Source: DASWHF01 sp036393295
GTDB lineage: Bacteria; Pseudomonadota; Gammaproteobacteria; Acidiferrobacterales; UBA6901
Direction: 5' to 3'
Assembly (NCBI GenBank): GCA_036393295.1
Contig: DASWHF010000035.1
Coordinates: forward strand, 1-43,596
Length of the DNA stretch: 43,596 nt
Both the position numbers and the translations under genes were made by a program. Position 1 is the stretch's first letter. Every line of letters begins with the position of its first letter. Under the pieces are notes generated by a model. The model did not search any database. It was not told where the DNA came from and worked only from the letters and a program-made list of their open reading frames with translations. Below are positions 41,093 to 43,596 of this stretch, in pieces.

Positions 41093-42496
41093 GTGATACG
41101 CATCTTTAGACACTACATGCCGGCCTCGCTGCTGGCCTTGGGACTGCTGGAAGGGCTGGTGTTGTTCGGCGCGATGTACGCCGGCGTCGCGCTGCGTTTC
41201 GCGACCTTCGGACCGGTCGAGATCAGCGCCCAGATCCCCGTCTACCCGTTGTACCCCAAGGCGCTGGTGTTCAGCCTGACCATGCTCGGCATCATGGTGG
41301 CCATGGGCCTGTACCAGCGCGAGTACCAGCAGCGCGTCTGGCACATGGCCAGGCTCATGATGAGCTTTGTCATCGGGCTGGCCGTGATCCCCATGATCTT
41401 CTACGTCGTGCCGGCGCTGTTTCTGGGGCGCGGCGCGTTCGCCCTGGCGTTCCTGGTCGCGTTTATCGGCGTGGCGGTGGTGCGCTTCGTGTACCTGACG
41501 GTCAGCAGCCGCAGCGCCATCAAGCGACGTGTCCTGGTGCTGGGCACCGGCACGCGCGCCGCCAAGATCTCCGCGCTGGAGAGCGCCAGCGGCGGGCGCC
41601 AGGGCTTCAAGGTCATCGGTTACCTGCCGACGCAGAAGGGCCATCACTTCGTGCCGCGCGACAAGGTGCTCGCCGACCGCGGCCCGCTGTGCGACATCGC
41701 CAGGAAGTACGAAGCCGACGAGATCGTCATCGGCGTGCGTGAGCGGCGCGGCGGCGGATTGCCGATCGACGACGTGCTGCAATGCAAGGTCAGCGGCATT
41801 CCGGTGGTCGAGCTGTCGAGTTTTTTCGAGCGCGAGACCGGGCACGTGCAGCTGCAGTCGCTCAATCCGAGCTGGATGATCTTTTCGGATGGATTTCACC
41901 AGGGGCTGCTGCGCGATGTTTCCAAGCGCAGTTTCGATATTGTCGTCAGCCTGCTGCTGCTGGCGCTCACGCTGCCGCTGATGGCCGTCACGGCGCTGCT
42001 CATCCGCCTGGAGAGCCCCGGACCCGTGTTGTACCGGCAGGAGCGCGTCGGTCAGGGCGGGCGGGTGTTTCACGTGCTCAAGTTCCGCAGCATGCGCGCC
42101 GACGCCGAGAAGGACGGGCAGCCGCAGTGGGCGCAGCAGAACGACAGCCGCGTGACGCGCGTCGGCGGGGTTATCCGCAAGCTGCGCATCGACGAGTTGC
42201 CGCAGATATTCAACGTGCTGAAGGGCGAGATGAGCTTCGTCGGGCCGCGCCCCGAGCGGCTGTTCTTCGTCGAGCAGCTGGCGCGGCAGATTTCCTATTA
42301 CGCCTTCCGGCACAACGTCAAACCCGGGATCACCGGTTGGGCGCAGATCCGTTATCCCTACGGCGCCTCGGTCGAGGATGCCATCGAGAAACTGCAGTAC
42401 GATCTCTACTACGTCAAGAACCACACCCTGTTTCTGGATCTGGTGGTCCTGTTCCAGACCGCCCAGGTCATCCTGTTCGGGAAGGGCGCGCGCTGA
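41093..42496 (+). CDS. epsB: EpsB-type undecaprenyl-phosphate sugar transferase (TIGR03013-like)
   Basis: Polyisoprenyl-phosphate hexose-1-phosphate transferase that starts an exopolysaccharide repeat unit on undecaprenyl phosphate, the lipid that UppS helps make. Four hydrophobic segments (about 10-135), a Rossmann-like CoA-binding domain (RRVLVLGTGTRAAKISAL) and a C-terminal bacterial sugar transferase domain from about residue 275: KRSFDIVVSLLLLALTLP, ESPGPVLYRQERVGQ, FRSMRADAEKD, MSFVGPRPER and PGITGWAQI. This layout is that of the family found with exosortase/PEP-CTERM clusters. 467 residues. Downstream partners, if any, lie beyond a convergent gene. Confidence 0.88.
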   Translation: MIRIFRHYMPASLLALGLLEGLVLFGAMYAGVALRFATFGPVEISAQIPVYPLYPKALVFSLTMLGIMVAMGLYQREYQQRVWHMARLMMSFVIGLAVIPMIFYVVPALFLGRGAFALAFLVAFIGVAVVRFVYLTVSSRSAIKRRVLVLGTGTRAAKISALESASGGRQGFKVIGYLPTQKGHHFVPRDKVLADRGPLCDIARKYEADEIVIGVRERRGGGLPIDDVLQCKVSGIPVVELSSFFERETGHVQLQSLNPSWMIFSDGFHQGLLRDVSKRSFDIVVSLLLLALTLPLMAVTALLIRLESPGPVLYRQERVGQGGRVFHVLKFRSMRADAEKDGQPQWAQQNDSRVTRVGGVIRKLRIDELPQIFNVLKGEMSFVGPRPERLFFVEQLARQISYYAFRHNVKPGITGWAQIRYPYGASVEDAIEKLQYDLYYVKNHTLFLDLVVLFQTAQVILFGKGAR

Positions 42497-42529
42497 GCCC
42501 GGCGCGTGCGCGTATCGGACTGACCGGCG

Positions 42530-43450
42530 TCAATCGCGGCGGACGTGCAGCGGGTTGAGGTAGGACTCCTGCCAGCCGCTGACACGGCCGTTGTCGAAAT
42601 AGACCTTCGACGCGCCGTAATCCCATTCCTCGTCGCCGGCCCGCAACGGCCGACCCTGGGCGGCGAGGACCTCGGCCTTGGTGGAGCCCATGGTGAAACC
42701 GGACGACGTGCGGTTCGCGGCCGTCGTGTCCAGCGGCAGGCTGGCGCGCAGCGGGTTGCGCGCATCGTGTTCCCAGCGCGAGACCCGCCCGTTCTCGAAG
42801 TAAACGCGCGATGCGCCGTAGTGCCAGACGCCCTCTTCGGTATGGGTCGGCTGTCCCTGAACGGTATACACGTCGCCGAGGCTGGAGCCGGTCGTGAAAT
42901 AGGGCGCTGACGCCCGGGACTCCGGAATCGGCGGCGGGGCGCCGCCCGGGTCCGGATCGATTCCAGCGTCCAGCCACGGCGATAACGACGCGGTCGGCCA
43001 CAGCCAGTAGGTGAGGGCGAGGATCGCGACCACCAGCGCCATTCTCCGCAGACCGCCGGCCCGACCCGGCGCGGCATCGGGCGGAACCCAGGCGGCCGCG
43101 AAATCGGCTTCGTGGCGTGCCCCGGCCCGGGCGGGTTTTTCGTCCGGCGCGGGTGGGGCGGTCGCGGGCGGCGCGGCCTCGGGAGCCGGGGCCTGGACGG
43201 TGCCGGTCGCCACCGGGGTGTCGGCGGCCGGCAGGCGGCCGTGGCGCTGGTAATGGTCGGCGAGCCGGTCGAAGGCGATGTTCACGGCCTTGATGCGCTC
43301 ATTGGCCTCCGGGTGCGCGGGGTGCTCGGCGGGATAGCGGTCGGGATGCCATGCCCGCACCTGACGCTGGTAGGCGCGCCGCAGTTCCGGCCAGCCGCAG
43401 CCGGCCTCGATGCCCAGCGTCCGATAGCACCATTCGTAGTTTTCTTGCAT
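42530..43450 (-). CDS. Membrane J-domain protein with two tandem beta repeats
   Basis: A 306-residue protein. The N-terminal J domain has HPDR at 35-38 and should stimulate a DnaK-type ATPase from the cytoplasmic side. A disordered Ala/Pro linker (75-130) leads to one transmembrane segment (137-151). The C-terminal part holds two copies of the same unit, 184-233 and 251-301, each with F-T-x-GS, V-x-x-QG-x-P, W-x-YGAS-x-VYF-x-NGRVS-x-W and NPL. These would lie in the periplasm. The start is ATG 43450 or TTG 43456; neither has a Shine-Dalgarno sequence. It converges on epsB across 33 bases. Function is not known; an envelope-sensing J protein is an inference. Confidence 0.8.
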   Translation of the reverse strand: MQENYEWCYRTLGIEAGCGWPELRRAYQRQVRAWHPDRYPAEHPAHPEANERIKAVNIAFDRLADHYQRHGRLPAADTPVATGTVQAPAPEAAPPATAPPAPDEKPARAGARHEADFAAAWVPPDAAPGRAGGLRRMALVVAILALTYWLWPTASLSPWLDAGIDPDPGGAPPPIPESRASAPYFTTGSSLGDVYTVQGQPTHTEEGVWHYGASRVYFENGRVSRWEHDARNPLRASLPLDTTAANRTSSGFTMGSTKAEVLAAQGRPLRAGDEEWDYGASKVYFDNGRVSGWQESYLNPLHVRRD

Positions 43451-43497
43451 ATTCAAACACTAAGCGCGTATGCGGCGGCCTTTCCGGCCGTCGGTAG

Positions 43498-43531
43498 CAG
43501 CTCGTTGAAAAACGTGTTTTTCAACGAGCTG
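43498..43531. repeat. Perfect 16-bp palindrome
   Basis: CAGCTCGTTGAAAAAC (43498-43513) is followed after GT by its exact reverse complement (43516-43531). It lies upstream of the J-domain gene, outside any frame seen, and may mark the edge of a small mobile or miniature element. Confidence 0.75.
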
Positions 43532-43554
43532 CGGTGTGGTCGATGGATCGACCG

Positions 43555-43588
43555 CCATTTTTCAAACACGCAAGTGTTTGAAAAATGG
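43555..43588. repeat. Perfect 15-bp hairpin
   Basis: CCATTTTTCAAACAC (43555-43569), loop GCAA, then the exact inverse (43574-43588). It shares TTTTTCAA with the palindrome just before it. It could be a terminator for a gene outside the window or part of the same element. Confidence 0.75.
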
Positions 43589-43596
43589 AGCAAAGC

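Overview
The window is one contiguous stretch of a GC-rich proteobacterial chromosome, most likely a gammaproteobacterium. The block rpsB-tsf-pyrH-frr-uppS-cdsA-dxr-rseP-bamA-skp-lpxD-fabZ-lpxA-lpxB-rnhB-dnaE-accA-tilS, then pyrG-kdsA-eno-ftsB, with map and glnD divergent from rpsB, is the classical gammaproteobacterial order (uppS-cdsA-dxr as in Pseudomonas rather than dxr first as in E. coli). An EpsB-type (TIGR03013-like) sugar transferase near the right end is typical of organisms with an exosortase/PEP-CTERM exopolysaccharide system. A sulfur- or ammonia-oxidising-type lineage is a guess; nothing here fixes the genus.

Layout. (1) 1-4443: four tandem genes of visibly lower G+C that encode exported or membrane-anchored proteins: the end of a large PKD/NTF2-like protein, two proteins with carboxypeptidase-regulatory-like beta domains, and between them an 805-residue secreted protein with the histidine/aspartate pattern of zinc-dependent phospholipase C. 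This is the accessory part and the least explained. (2) 4508-10446: queG divergent from nnr-tsaE-amiC (the E. coli yjeS/yjeF/yjeE/amiB neighbourhood, but without mutL), then an NSS-family sodium symporter. (3) 10579-14183, minus strand: map and glnD. (4) 14314-35050: the translation, envelope and lipid A supercluster, with many overlapping stop/start junctions that imply translational coupling. (5) 35160-39517: pyrG-kdsA-eno-ftsB with its own promoter. (6) 39634-43450: ygfZ, then divergently epsB behind a long structured leader, and a convergent membrane J-domain protein.

Loci of note. LpxD lacks 22 residues of its left-handed helix, although both catalytic histidines remain. DnaE carries a short insertion. 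LpxA has valine at the acyl-chain ruler position. BamA ends in Leu-Arg instead of an aromatic residue. Two families of dispersed repeats occur: GTAG-headed REP hairpin pairs at two convergent gene junctions, and a 9-base-periodic CACGGGG inverted repeat at two tandem junctions, where it supplies the C-terminal codons of rnhB and tilS. No tRNA, rRNA, CRISPR array, transposase or phage gene was recognised.
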